Shown here: one piece after another, positions 52,397-61,836 of the stretch
Numbering within the stretch: position 1 is the first letter of the stretch
How the letters are laid out: every line of letters starts with the position of its first letter
NCBI GenBank assembly: GCA_951799405.1
Contig: OX637334.1
Location: 13,578,001-13,642,000 of the forward strand
Reading direction: 5' to 3'
Source: Agapetus fuscipes
Lineage: Eukaryota > Arthropoda > Insecta > Trichoptera > Glossosomatidae
Length of the DNA: 64,000 bases
The notes under the pieces: model-generated
The model's input: only the letters and a program-made list of their open reading frames with translations
What the model was told of the DNA's origin: nothing
Databases searched by the model: none
Program-made: the position numbers and the translations under genes

Positions 52397-53238
52397 ATCA
52401 TCTGCATACAGTAGAACACTCTCTTTGCTCTCTCCTATCATCAATCCACAATCATTAAGTCTAGCATCTCTGACACACTTGTCCATGACTATGTTAAATA
52501 GCCATGGACTCATCACACATCCTTGCCTCACACCCTTATAAACTTCAAACCATTCACTACACTCACCATCAATACTAACACATGCCATACTATTTTCATA
52601 GTTTGTATGCACCGCACCTAGGAGAGCCCCATTCACTCCATATGCTTTCAAAACATCCCATAACATACCTCTGTCTACTGAGTAAAAAGCCTTTTCCAGA
52701 TCTACAAAGGCCGTGAACAGCTTCCCCCTCACCGAAAATTGTTTTTCAACAAGTTGTCATAAAGTAAAAATCTGATCAACACAGCCTCTACCAGCCATAA
52801 AGCCGGACTGTATATCGGAAATCCTTTCACTAGTAGTCAGAATCACATTTTTTATAATCACCTTACAGAAGACTTTTCCTGGTATACTGAGTAGACTGAT
52901 TGGTCTGAAGTTCTGACAGTCTTTTTTGTCCCCTTTACCTTTGTAAATGGGAATAATGACTGCCTTCCTCCAATCCATCGGTACTAATCCGGCATTCACA
53001 CAAAGCTTACATAATTCATACATCCAATCTATCACACATTCACCTCCTGCTTTCAACATTTCACCATTTATAACATCAAACCCAGCAGACTTCCTATTCT
53101 TCAGACGTGAAATAGACATTTTTCATTTTGGTATAATAAATAAAATATGTGAGGTATGTTGGTGAAATTTTGACAGCTGTCAAAGGACGCTTCCTAACTT
53201 GTCCCAGCTATAACTACGCGGATATCCATAACATCCAT

Positions 53239-53723
53239 GGCCGTGTTCGGGGAGCGCGCTTCAAGCACTCACACACCGTTCGGGGAGCTCATCGTAAGCA
53301 AATATTATGAGCTATGATGTCACGCACGACACCTCGGCCGTTCGCTATTTTCGCTTTTTTGCGAAAGTGGGTCGGCTTAAGCGTTCCTAACTTCACACCA
53401 ATGGTTCATACCGTTCCACTGACAGTTGACAGCTAACCTCAACAACACGAATATTAGACACAATTATTAATGTTAAATAATGGATTCGAGATATCAAAAG
53501 CTCTTCAATAATTGAAAATCCTGCTGGAAATATTAGAATCATGGGTCAATAATGCGTTTTAAGATAAATCTGCATCCGTTCTGCCGAGCTTTGACAGCTG
53601 CTGTCTGGTTGACATATGAAATTCGCTTTTTATCGTTCGGTGAGGTTTGCGATCGAGCTACCCCTACCACGATTTTTACTGTAAGCGTTCAAAGTGCTCA
53701 AGCTAGCTCCCCGAACACGGCCC
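53239..53723. mobile_element. MITE with GGCCGTGTTCGGGGAGC ends
   Basis: 485 bp; inverted ends about 30 bp, flanked by CAT (53236-53238 and 53724-53726). The 3-bp duplication suggests a PIF/Harbinger relative, although CAT is not the usual TWA. Non-coding. Confidence 0.72.
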
Positions 53724-54655
53724 ATGTACGCAAGTGGTGGCAATCTTGCTGTTCTTATAACTTTTGTTTTAAGAGGTGAATGTTATTTGGCGAACTTTGT
53801 CGCTTGTTAGAAAAGCAAAATGTTGAAATCTTACATCACTTTGATCAAAAATAAATAAATTATGATTATGCAAGATTATTACTTACTGTTACTTTGAAAA
53901 AAAAACTGCATCCAGGTTTTCCTGGATGTTTTTCATTCAAAATGAGGGCTTTATCTTTATGATATGCAAATCTTAGAATAACACTATTAACCCTTTGGCT
54001 GCGGCTGGCATGCATAGATGTCATGACGTAACTTGCATACAGTGCGGCTGGCATCTATGCATGTCATCGAAGTTTAAAGCTTCCCCTGACATCGGTGTTC
54101 AAATTTTTCAAACTTTTTTGTTGCTTACATTATAGGTACACTAATAAAATCTCATATTATACATATTTTGAAAATATTCTTTCTCAAATATTTCGTCAGA
54201 ACAGATCGATCTCTCGTCCCGCGCGTGTGTACCAATGTTTATAAACAAAATCCAGGCAAGTATACTATATTCAGATAGATATAACTGTTTACGTTTTTTG
54301 TTTTTTTGTAAAATAACTAATACATTTTTCTCTTTAGTGACGAGTATTTAAGAAAGTAAAAAAATTGTTTAAAACTTAATGGATATAAAATCTAGTTATG
54401 GAATGTGCGTATAATATATATTTTTAAGTAGTATTGTTGTGATTTACTTGTTTTTATATAAAACAACTAGCAGACCGACCGTGCTGCGCACGGTTGTCTG
54501 CTAGGCCCTTCGGGCAGTTAAGTCTGGCTTCGCAATAATTTTTTTCTCACACCTCCTTCATTGTAATTAAATGCTTTAAGAAGTAATTTGAAAAAAATGA
54601 CGGTAAAAGGGTAATTTAGTTCTTTCATGTTCTGAGTATCTTGTGTGCATGTGCA

Positions 54656-54892
54656 TGAGGTATGAGGCTGACCTCCCATACCGTAAAAAAATGTTCACTG
54701 AACGAATGTTTCTGTTTCTGAAAAGGTCGGCAAAAGTTGCAGGACTTATGGTCATGAGAGGCTAAAATATTTATTTGTAATTACATATGCAGCATTTGAA
54801 AGTTTGAACTCACTCGTATTTCCATGGGGGCATGCATTGAATATGAATTATAAATGTTAATGGATCTATGCAACTTAGATTTATATTCTAAT
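54656..54892 (+). repeat. Rep-S module in Helitron 2
   Basis: Counterpart of module 4 of Helitron 1 (both contain the GAGGTATGAGGCTGACCTCC or inverse block). Confidence 0.78.
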
Positions 54893-55046
54893 ATAAAAAA
54901 CATCAAATGCCACAATTATATGTTAGCGTGAAATGACATTTGCCAGCTTTTGGGTATGCATTGCATTTGAATCAATAAAGATTTTTTTTGCAAGTTTTGA
55001 TAAAACATTAAGATGAATGTTGCTGAAGGATTTTTCAAACTCAAAT

Positions 55047-55300
55047 TCCTTGACTTATAGGTAAGTATGAGCCTGAACATTCAAATCGTAAAAAACGGCT
55101 CACTTACAAATGTTCCCCCTGTTTCTGAAAAGGTTGCCAAAAGTTGCAGAGCTTATGTGCATTAGAGGCCTTAATTTTTATTTGTAAGTTCACATGCAGC
55201 ATTTCTAAGCGGGAACTCACTCGTGTCTCCATGGGGGCATGCATTGAATATGAATTATAAAAGTTATTGTATCTATGCAACTTAGATTATATATATTCTA
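55047..55300 (+). repeat. Rep-S module in Helitron 2
   Basis: Counterpart of module 3; starts TTCCTTGACTTATAGGTAAG. Confidence 0.8.
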
Positions 55301-55460
55301 ATAATATTAAAAACATCAAGTGCCATAATTATATGTTAGCGTGAAATGACATTTGCTAGCATGTGGGTGTGCATTATATTTGAATCATCAAAACTCTTTT
55401 GTGCAACTTTAGATTATAAATTAAGATAACCGTTGTTTAAGGATGTTTCAAACTCAAATT

Positions 55461-55710
55461 CCTTGACGTAAGGGTTAGTATGAGGCTTACCACCCATATC
55501 GCATAAATGGGTTCACTTAACAAATGCTCCCCCTGTTTCTGTAAAGGTCGGCAAAAGTTGCAGGGCTTATGGTTATAAGAGGCTGAAATTTTTATTTGTT
55601 ATTGCACATGCAGCATTGATAAGCGCGAACTCACTCGTGTCTCCATGGGGGCGTGCATTGAATATGAATTATAAATGCTAATGCATCTATGCAACTTAGA
55701 TTATATATTG
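55461..55710 (+). repeat. Rep-S module in Helitron 2
   Basis: Starts CCTTGACGTAAGGGTTAG; belongs to the first of the two duplicated 5' portions. Confidence 0.8.
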
Positions 55711-56179
55711 TAATAAATATTAAAAAGATTAAATGCCGCAAAAAGTATGGTTCCATATAAAAAGTTGACCTAATCGATCGTAATTATTTCTAAAAAATAC
55801 ATGTTATAACTGGTTGAAGTATAATTTTGAAATAAATAAAGAATATAGGTAGGTACTCAACGGAATTCAACCGAAAAAGAATCGACCTGTATGGCAACTT
55901 TGAGCCTATGTTGAAGTGCTGGCAATTTATTTGAAATTCGAATGTCAAAATGAGTTTTGTTTCTCGCATAGGTTTTACATAAAAAGGTGTTGTGATCGAT
56001 CATGTTTATTTATTTAAAAAACAACAATTTAAAATCTTTTAATGATGAGGATGCACATCCGAAGTTATGAACAATATTTGTTGTGAATATGACGTGCATC
56101 TGTTCAGGAGTTCTTCAGTTTTCCATCCATTAACGCACATTTATTTTGTATGGGGAGGCCGTTGATTTTTATAAAGTAG

Positions 56180-56211
<32 letters not shown>

Positions 56212-56237
56212 AGATAGATAGATAGATAGATAGATAC

Positions 56238-56275
<38 letters not shown>
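56180..56275. repeat. (GATA)n microsatellite
   Basis: About 24 units with a few interruptions, at the junction of the duplicated Helitron portions. Confidence 0.95.
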
Positions 56276-56276
<1 letters not shown>

Positions 56277-56431
56277 TTAAAAACATCAAGTGCCACAATT
56301 ATATGTTAGCCTGAAATGACATTTGCCAGCTTGTGGGTGTGCATTGTATTTTAATCATCAAAACTCTTTTTTGCACTTTAGATTATAAATTAAGATAACC
56401 GTTGTTTAAGGATGTTTCAAACTCAAATTCC

Positions 56432-56690
56432 TTGACGTAAGGGTTAGTATGAGGCTTACCACCCATATCGCATAAATGGGTTCACTTAACAAATGTTCCC
56501 CCTGTTTCTGTAAAGGTCGGCAAAAGTTGCAGGGCTTATGGTAATGAGAGGCTGAATTTTTTTTTTGTTATTATTTTTGTTATATTTTGTAGCATTGATA
56601 AGCGCAAACTCACTCGTGTCTCCATGGGGGCGTGCATTGAATATGAATTATAAATGTTAATGCATCTATGCAGCTTAGATTATAATATGT
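56432..56690 (+). repeat. Rep-S module in Helitron 2
   Basis: Near-identical to 55461-55710; belongs to the second 5' portion. Confidence 0.8.
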
Positions 56691-57572
56691 TGTAATATTA
56701 AAAAGATTAAATGCCGCAAAAAGTATGGTTCAATATAAAAAGTTGACCTAATTGATCGTAATTATTTCTAAAAAATACATGTAATAACTGGTTGAAGTAT
56801 AATTTTGAAATAAATAAAGAATATAGGTAGATACTCAACGGAATTCAACCGAAAAAGAATCGACTTGTATGGCAACTTTGAAGCCTATGTTGAAGTGTTG
56901 GCAATTTATTTGAAATTCGAATGTCAAAATGAGTTTTGTTTCTCGCATAGGTTTTACATAAAAAGGTGTTGTGATCGATCATGTTTATTTATTTAAAATC
57001 TTTTAATGATGAGGGTGCACATCCCAAGTTTTAAACAATATTTGTTGTGAATATGACGTGCATCTGTTCAGGAGTTCTTCAGTTTGTCATCCATTAACGC
57101 ACATTTATTTTGTATGGGGAGGCCGTTGATTTTTATAATTATAAGGGAAGGGACAAGTGAAAACATGTGTTGAAAGTTTGTGATTTGTGTTCCTGGATAA
57201 CTAATGAATATACTTTTTCATAAATTTTGAAGTTTCATCAAGTACTTAATTAAGGTAGGAAATCAATTTAAGTGTAAAAAAATAACCTTAAAAAAGTATT
57301 CCGTTCTGGCGGTGCGTATGTAGCAAATAAATTCCGAATCGAAACGGTTAAATGCTTAGTAATTATTCTGTAAATTAGCCTAATATTCGGCTGAACACGA
57401 ACATTTAAAAATAAGCCGAATACATTGAATTTGAATATTCAGACGAACATACTAAATTTAAAGACACAATTCATATCTACTAAGGGCCCTAGTTAAAAGG
57501 GCAACATTTTTTGTAACAATCTTGGTTAACCTGTGATGCGGCCAAGAGAAATGTTTAGTATTGTGCACTTAC

Positions 57573-58027
57573 AATCTGAGCTTCCTTTTGGGGCACTTGG
57601 GTATCTTGATGATGTCGATTTGCATCAGCAGGGGGACTTCGCCCTCAAACAACTTCTTCTTTTTCTCCGCAGCCTGCTGCTCAATGGTCGCTAGCGCCGC
57701 TACAGCCTGCAAGATAGTTGCGTCTGCCACGCTAGGCTTAACTTCTGCCGGCAACTGCTCCTTAACCTCTACTATTTCACTTATAGATCCATTTTCAGTT
57801 TTCTTTCCTTTCTTATTTATCTTTTCCTTTGTCATTTCTTTCTTTGCTGTCTTGTGTGTTGGAATAATTTTCACAGCGATTTTAGCCTTTTGAGAAGCTT
57901 GCTTGCTTGTTACAATTCTGACATCATTTTTCTTTGATTTCTTAACAACAGCTTCGACTTTCTTTGATTTCTTGTCCCCCAATGGTACAGTATTTGTAGC
58001 TGCCTTCAATGCACTAGGTTTCTTCAT
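57573..58027 (-). CDS. RSL1D1: RSL1D1-like gene, exon 1: start codon and basic N-terminus
   Basis: First coding exon, residues 1-152. It starts at ATG 58027 (A at -3). Residues 1-100 are lysine-rich and low-complexity (GDKKSKKVEAVVKKSKKND), fitting a nucleolar protein. From about 105 the L1 domain begins: ILQAVAALATIEQQAAEKKK, then LFEGEVPLLMQIDIIKIPKC, matching the helix and first strand of RSL1D1-type L1 domains. The donor is AGATT|GTAAGT, phase 2, matching exon 2. Ordinary family members lack so long a basic N-terminus, so the first 90 residues are lineage-specific or the start could be internal. The gene faces another gene at 61354. Confidence 0.85.
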
Positions 58028-58126
58028 GATTGTGTGCGTAAATTACTTAAATTACAAAAAGCTTAATGATGAACACGAGGTTATAACCGCGTGGGCTGTC
58101 AAATCTGTCATCAAACGAACACCAGG
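58028..58126. promoter_or_regulatory. Proximal promoter/5' UTR of the RSL1D1-like gene
   Basis: The 99 bp between the start codon and the hAT-like insertion are single-copy looking. No TATA box was recognised. Role inferred from position only. Confidence 0.35.
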
Positions 58127-58633
58127 TAGGGATGGGCGAAATATATCGATATATCAAAAGTACCGATATTTTCTTTGAAAAATATCGATATTGTTATGTA
58201 AATAGTAGATTAATGTAGGTGTACATCGAAGGTAGCAATAATAATTAAAGTGTTATCTAAATGGTAGATTAATAAAGGTGTACATCATAGGTAGCAAAAA
58301 TTCACCTGAAAAATTTAGATATGCAAAAATCCTTTTGTACTTTTGAAGCTGGTAGAGCGTTCGAGCAAGTTGGTCTCTAAAGACTTTTGTATCTGGGGTT
58401 TCGAAGCGCCCTTGGAGTGACATTGAGTTACGAAACGGCACTGATAAGGAAATGGAAATCATCATAATCATCATCATCATCATTTATAAAGAGCAAAATT
58501 GAGTGCAGAAGAGCAGATAGCTGATATTCACCTTTGATCGGAGAACAAGTGTGAGGTGCCAAACTGTGAAATAAATTTAAGTTACTAAAAGTGTTAAAAG
58601 GAATTTAAAATTGTTAAATAAATTGAGTGTAAA

Positions 58634-58788
58634 TGTTAGAATGACACTCCTGTCACAGCCATGTTGGCAACTACCTATTGTATAACATTGTATGGTTGGT
58701 AGCACAAAATATATTACTGTCTGTCAAACCACTCTACAAGTGACATGTGTTTTCTTTAACATCCGCTAAACTGCAAGCCATCCCATCA
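58634..58788 (+). repeat. copia 5' LTR
   Basis: Starts TGTTAGAATGACACTCC, ends GCCATCCCATCA. Contains no obvious TATA box; ACAAAATATATTACTG is the most AT-rich part. Confidence 0.92.
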
Positions 58789-58871
58789 GGTTATGGGCCC
58801 AGAATAACCCAAGAAGCAGCTGAGAAAACATGGAAAGCAGTCACCGCCGTTATTTGCCTGAAAAAACGAAA

Positions 58872-59094
58872 AATGGAGCCAAGAACCATTCACACTAACA
58901 TTGCTGCGATCGAACCGCTCGCATGTCACAATTACGACACGTGGCGGATTCATATGGAGGCGCTCCTCATCAGAAATGAGGCGTGGGATCACGTCACCGG
59001 TCTCTCCCAAAAACCGGTTGAAGCAGAGATTACGACGTGTCATACGTGTGCAGCGGAAACGAGAACCTTCAAGACGGCAAATCGAAAAAGGCAA
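58872..59094 (+). pseudogene. copia gag, N-terminal remnant
   Basis: Starts ATG at 58872 (MEPRTIHTNIAAIEPLACHN), followed by YDTWRIHMEALLIRNEAWDH, the WxxxMxxLL-type opening of copia gag. It ends at a TAA 74 codons on. After ITTCHTCAAE the sequence changes to unrelated frames, so the deletion joint lies near 59035. Gag normally builds the particle that houses reverse transcription. Confidence 0.78.
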
Positions 59095-59099
59095 TAAAA

Positions 59100-59200
59100 G
59101 AGGAGGAAGAACCTCAAGATCACACTGAGGAGGAAGAACCTCAAGATCACACTGAGGAGGAAGAACCTCAAGATCACACTGAGGAGGAAGAACCTCAAGA
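59100..59200 (+). repeat. 27-bp coding minisatellite, about 3.7 units
   Basis: Unit GAGGAGGAAGAACCTCAAGA plus TCACACT; in one frame it gives repeats of EEEPQDHTE. It probably derives from the acidic linker between integrase and reverse transcriptase of the copia polyprotein. Confidence 0.9.
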
Positions 59201-59229
59201 GATATCTCAAGGGAACTCAAGACCTAGGA

Positions 59230-59736
59230 CTAACTTTTCAGAAAACTGGAAAGCCCCTAGAAGGATTTGCAGATGCTGACTGGGGTGCATGTGAAGTGGA
59301 CCGGCGTTCATTCACCGGATACTGTTTTGTATATGCAGGAGCTTCTATCTGTTGGGAGTCCCGGAAGCAGAGGACCGTTGCCCTATCGACGGCCGAAGCA
59401 GAGTACATGGCTCTCACAGAAGCTGCCAAGGAAGCCATGCACCTATCACAGTTAAACAAGGACATGGGAATTGATCATGGAATACTGAAAATCTTTAATG
59501 ACAGTCAAGCCGCACAACAGCTAATAAAGAATCCAATTGTGTCCAGAAAATCAAAGCATATAAATATCAGAGAACATTTTATAAGGGATGCAGTGAAACA
59601 CAACGCAGTCGAGTTAATCTACAAGAAGACTGAAGAGCTCGAGGCTGATTTGCTCACAAAGCCACTGTCAGCCGACAAGATGAAATCACTAATGAGTAAG
59701 CTTGGGATGAACAAGTGTCTCAACGACAATGTGTGA
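59230..59736 (+). pseudogene. copia RNase H and C-terminus
   Basis: Frame with GKPLEGFADADWGACEVDRR (first catalytic aspartate, DADW), SFTGYCFVYAGASICWESRK, TVALSTAEAEYMALTEAAKE (catalytic glutamate in AEAEY) and FNDSQAAQQLIKNP (aspartate in NDS), then HINIREHFIRDAV and a KKTEELEADLLTKPL end, stop at 59736. The RNase H looks complete, with all expected acidic residues, and is the C-terminal end of copia Pol. The reverse transcriptase before it is missing, so it cannot be made as part of a working polyprotein. Confidence 0.88.
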
Positions 59737-60156
59737 ATATGATACTATTATCCTTATGTGCTTGCAAATACTGTCTATAATTACTAAGTGTGTGTTATTA
59801 ATTAATGTTTGAATATCATTAATCATTGTACTTCATACATTTTTTGTTCTCTACTTGAAACATATAACTATTGAAACTATTGTTGTCCATGCAACTGTAG
59901 TAGGTAATGTCTGTTTAAATTGAAATATGTGTTTATACTTTAAAACATCATCCTACTATGTTCTTATTAGTTTTTATGTTTTTAGAATTGTGCACTTATG
60001 TTTACCATGTATTACTCTTATTTGAAATCAATATTTTTATGTCAAATTATTGATGCAAATGTTTCCATAATATGCATGTGTATTTTTTGTTTTTGAAATG
60101 GTAAAATGTAACAGCTGATACAACCTAGATGGCAGGGTATCAGGAGTGAGTGGGGG

Positions 60157-60311
60157 TGTTAGAATGACACTCCTGTCACAGCCATGTTGGCAACTACCTA
60201 TTGTATAACATTGTATGGTTGGTAGCACAAAATATATTACTGTCTGTCAAACCACTCTACAAGTGACATGTGTTTTCTTTAACATCCGCTAAACTGCAAG
60301 CCATCCCATCA
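60157..60311 (+). repeat. copia 3' LTR
   Basis: Reads as identical to the 5' LTR over all 155 bases. Confidence 0.92.
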
Positions 60312-60886
60312 GTAAATAAATGTACAAAAAGAAGACTTGTTTTTTTGTCTATACGAACCCAAAAATACTACAATATTGTTCTCGATATTAGAAATAGATA
60401 TATAATATCGATATTTTTTTCAAGTATCAAAAACGATAATTTTTTGCAAATTTGACTTTGCCCTCCACACTCACTTTAAAAGTGGTTGTGTTTGGAAGCC
60501 AACATTTTTACGTAACAAATCGCAAATCTCCTCCCACCCCCTCGTCGACAGCTGATGCTATGGCCAAACATTCGGTTGAAATTTTGAGACGTCCGCCAGC
60601 GACCGATATTTTTTTGTAAAGCGTTTCTACACCGCCCCGCCGTTGGCAGATTTTTTAGCCAAAATTTGTTGAATGATAAATTTTTCGAAAATTTGAGCCG
60701 TTGCCCGTCAAGAATTTCGAAGTTTTGAGACCTTATCCGCCAGTGAACGATTTTGTTTTTTGAAAATTCCGTAATTTTTTCGCATCAATTTATCGAAATG
60801 TCGATTTTTTTTCTGCGATATATTTCGATAATGCTTAAAAATATCGATTCGATATTTTTTTCCATTTGCCCATCCCTAACACAAGC

Positions 60887-61353
60887 TGTCAAAAAGTTAA
60901 TAGACAAAATCACAGAGGACAGAATGACCCGCACTATGGACTCACAATATTTTTCCCCTTTTGATAAAACGACATCACAAAATTAATAAAAAATGAAATT
61001 TAGAGTATGCAAAATACCTTTTTTAATTTAAATAAATGAATGGATCAAAAACTGAAAATATATTATTTGTTGACAGGCTGGTAGACTTGTGTTTTCTGTA
61101 CATTGGTACGCCTGCACCTGGCCTGCACTACAGATAATTATTTCTCATTGTACGTGCATTGTACAAAAAAATCGCATCGCGACGTTTTAACGGCGGAAAT
61201 ATTCATTTCGTTTGCATCATTGTTTTCGAATGTGAATTGAACGATTATTACTCAATATTACAATTAAATATTAAAGAATGTGAGTGTATATTTCAAATGC
61301 GATACATTTTGGATATATATTTTCATTTGTTGTTGTGTAGTGAACGTTTGAAA
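60887..61353. promoter_or_regulatory. Promoter/5' UTR region of the unknown gene
   Basis: The stretch between the hAT-like duplication and the start codon. It includes GACGTTTTAACGGCGG at 61180. With 58028-58126 it forms the ancestral spacer of about 0.57 kb between two divergent genes. No core promoter element could be proven. Confidence 0.35.
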
Positions 61354-61560
61354 ATGAGCAACAACCCCGAGGCTGGGGAGAAACTGGTGCCCAGCAAGAT
61401 GTATCCGATTGATTTGGCGCAGAAGATCACAATAATAAAGGGCCCCGCTGACCAGAAGCTGCCGCATCTTGTCTCTGGCTCCAAGATGTCGACCCCCTCC
61501 GTGCAGATAACGCACGCCGTTCCCCTCAGCTTGATGCGACAGGGAGGCATCGCCACACAG
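61354..61560 (+). CDS. First coding exon of an unrecognised host gene
   Basis: Starts ATG at 61354 (AAA before it) and encodes 69 residues to a good donor, CACACAG|GTTAGG, phase 0. Peptide features: SNNPEAGEKLVPSKMYPIDL, then QKITIIKGPADQKLPHLVSG, and TPSVQITHAVPLSLMRQGG. It has no signal peptide or membrane segment, and is rich in S, P, Q and K. Codon use and GC content are higher than in the flanks, as for the RSL1D1-like exons, which supports real coding sequence. The upstream in-frame extension to 61159 is AT-rich and probably 5' UTR. The rest of the gene lies beyond the Gypsy-like element and outside the window. I do not recognise the family. Confidence 0.62.
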
Positions 61561-61689
61561 GTTAGGACAGCTTTTACCGTCCATTCCGTATCACACTAAA
61601 ACGCTGTTATGTTTTTGTTATTAGTTTCAATCAATATTATTATTGAATGTGTGGTTTAAAGTCTTTTTCCATTTCTTTCTTTTCCATTA

Positions 61690-61817
61690 TCGATATGTCA
61701 CTTCACAACAAGAAGGTCGATGTTCAACTGTTCACTCTCTTGTTTATTGACAGTGGAACATCAATTATTCAAATCTGAATAAAATTCCAAATAGTCAGTC
61801 TTGCCAACACTACACGC
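61690..61817 (-). repeat. Possible 3' LTR of the Gypsy-like element
   Basis: After the polyprotein stop comes a purine-rich CATGGGGGCG and then TGTAGTGTTGGCAAG, a TG start. CAATAAACAAG (polyadenylation-like) is inside and GAAGTGACA is a possible CA end. The partner LTR is outside the window, so this is unconfirmed. Confidence 0.4.
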
Positions 61818-61836
61818 CCCCATGATGTTACCATCA

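Larger units (their letters stand above)
51509..53119 (-). pseudogene. RTE-1 second copy, truncated and inactivated
   Basis: Minus-strand copy of RTE-1 from MSISRLKNRKSAGFDVINGE to the region around EWDIQSH. It lacks both ends, including the Rep-S tail. Motif A (FVDLEKAFYSVDR) has its second aspartate changed to Y. An Arg codon became TGA near 52757 (RQLVEKQ region), and a 2-base deletion near 52138 shifts the frame. After YADDA a 21-bp unit encoding VLVSDSA is repeated four times in frame. A trinucleotide repeat and a foreign 60-bp piece interrupt it at 51667-51750. All this marks a dead copy; identity to the other copy is high enough to call the same subfamily. Confidence 0.88.
54467..57153 (-). 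mobile_element. Helitron-like element, copy 2
   Basis: Minus-strand copy of the element at 47470: same TC start (at 57153), same hairpin and CTAG end (54467-54470 on the plus strand). The intact piggyBac-like copy reads ATAAAACAACAAGTG at this place, showing a clean insertion without duplication (between G and T on the element's strand). The 5' portion is present twice (about 55310-56160 and 56280-57153), separated by a (GATA)n run, so it is a tandem partial copy. It carries four Rep-S modules. Confidence 0.85.
53991..57347 (+). mobile_element. piggyBac-like MITE copy 3, split by Helitron 2
   Basis: TTAA at 53987-53990 and 57348-57351. Left part 53991-54466 and right part 57154-57347 together match the 665-bp copy at 32405 from end to end, so the 2.7 kb between them is a later insertion. 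Confidence 0.88.
58634..60311 (+). mobile_element. copia element with matching LTRs, internally deleted
   Basis: Two 155-bp LTRs (58634-58788, 60157-60311), TG...CA, that I read as identical. 5-bp target duplication GTAAA (58629-58633, 60312-60316). Primer site GGTTATGGGCCCAG follows the 5' LTR directly, the half-tRNA-Met type known from copia. A purine-rich GGAGTGAGTGGGGG precedes the 3' LTR. Only 1.68 kb long: protease, integrase and nearly all reverse transcriptase are deleted. Such an element can move only with proteins from a full copy. Confidence 0.93.
58127..60878. mobile_element. hAT-like element in the shared promoter region
   Basis: Inverted ends TAGGGATGGGC, flanked by ACACCAGG and ACACAAGC (six of eight bases match), a decayed 8-bp duplication. 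ATATCGATAT-type motifs repeat inside both ends. It hosts the copia element at 58634-60311; without it the hAT-like element is about 1.07 kb and non-coding. Confidence 0.72.

Noticed and set aside
56180..56275. Regular repeat as a possible CRISPR-like array
   Set aside because: Simple (GATA)n with no spacers.
61159..61353. Upstream in-frame start for the unknown gene
   Set aside because: The extension is AT-rich with no coding character; the ATG at 61354 begins the GC-richer part.
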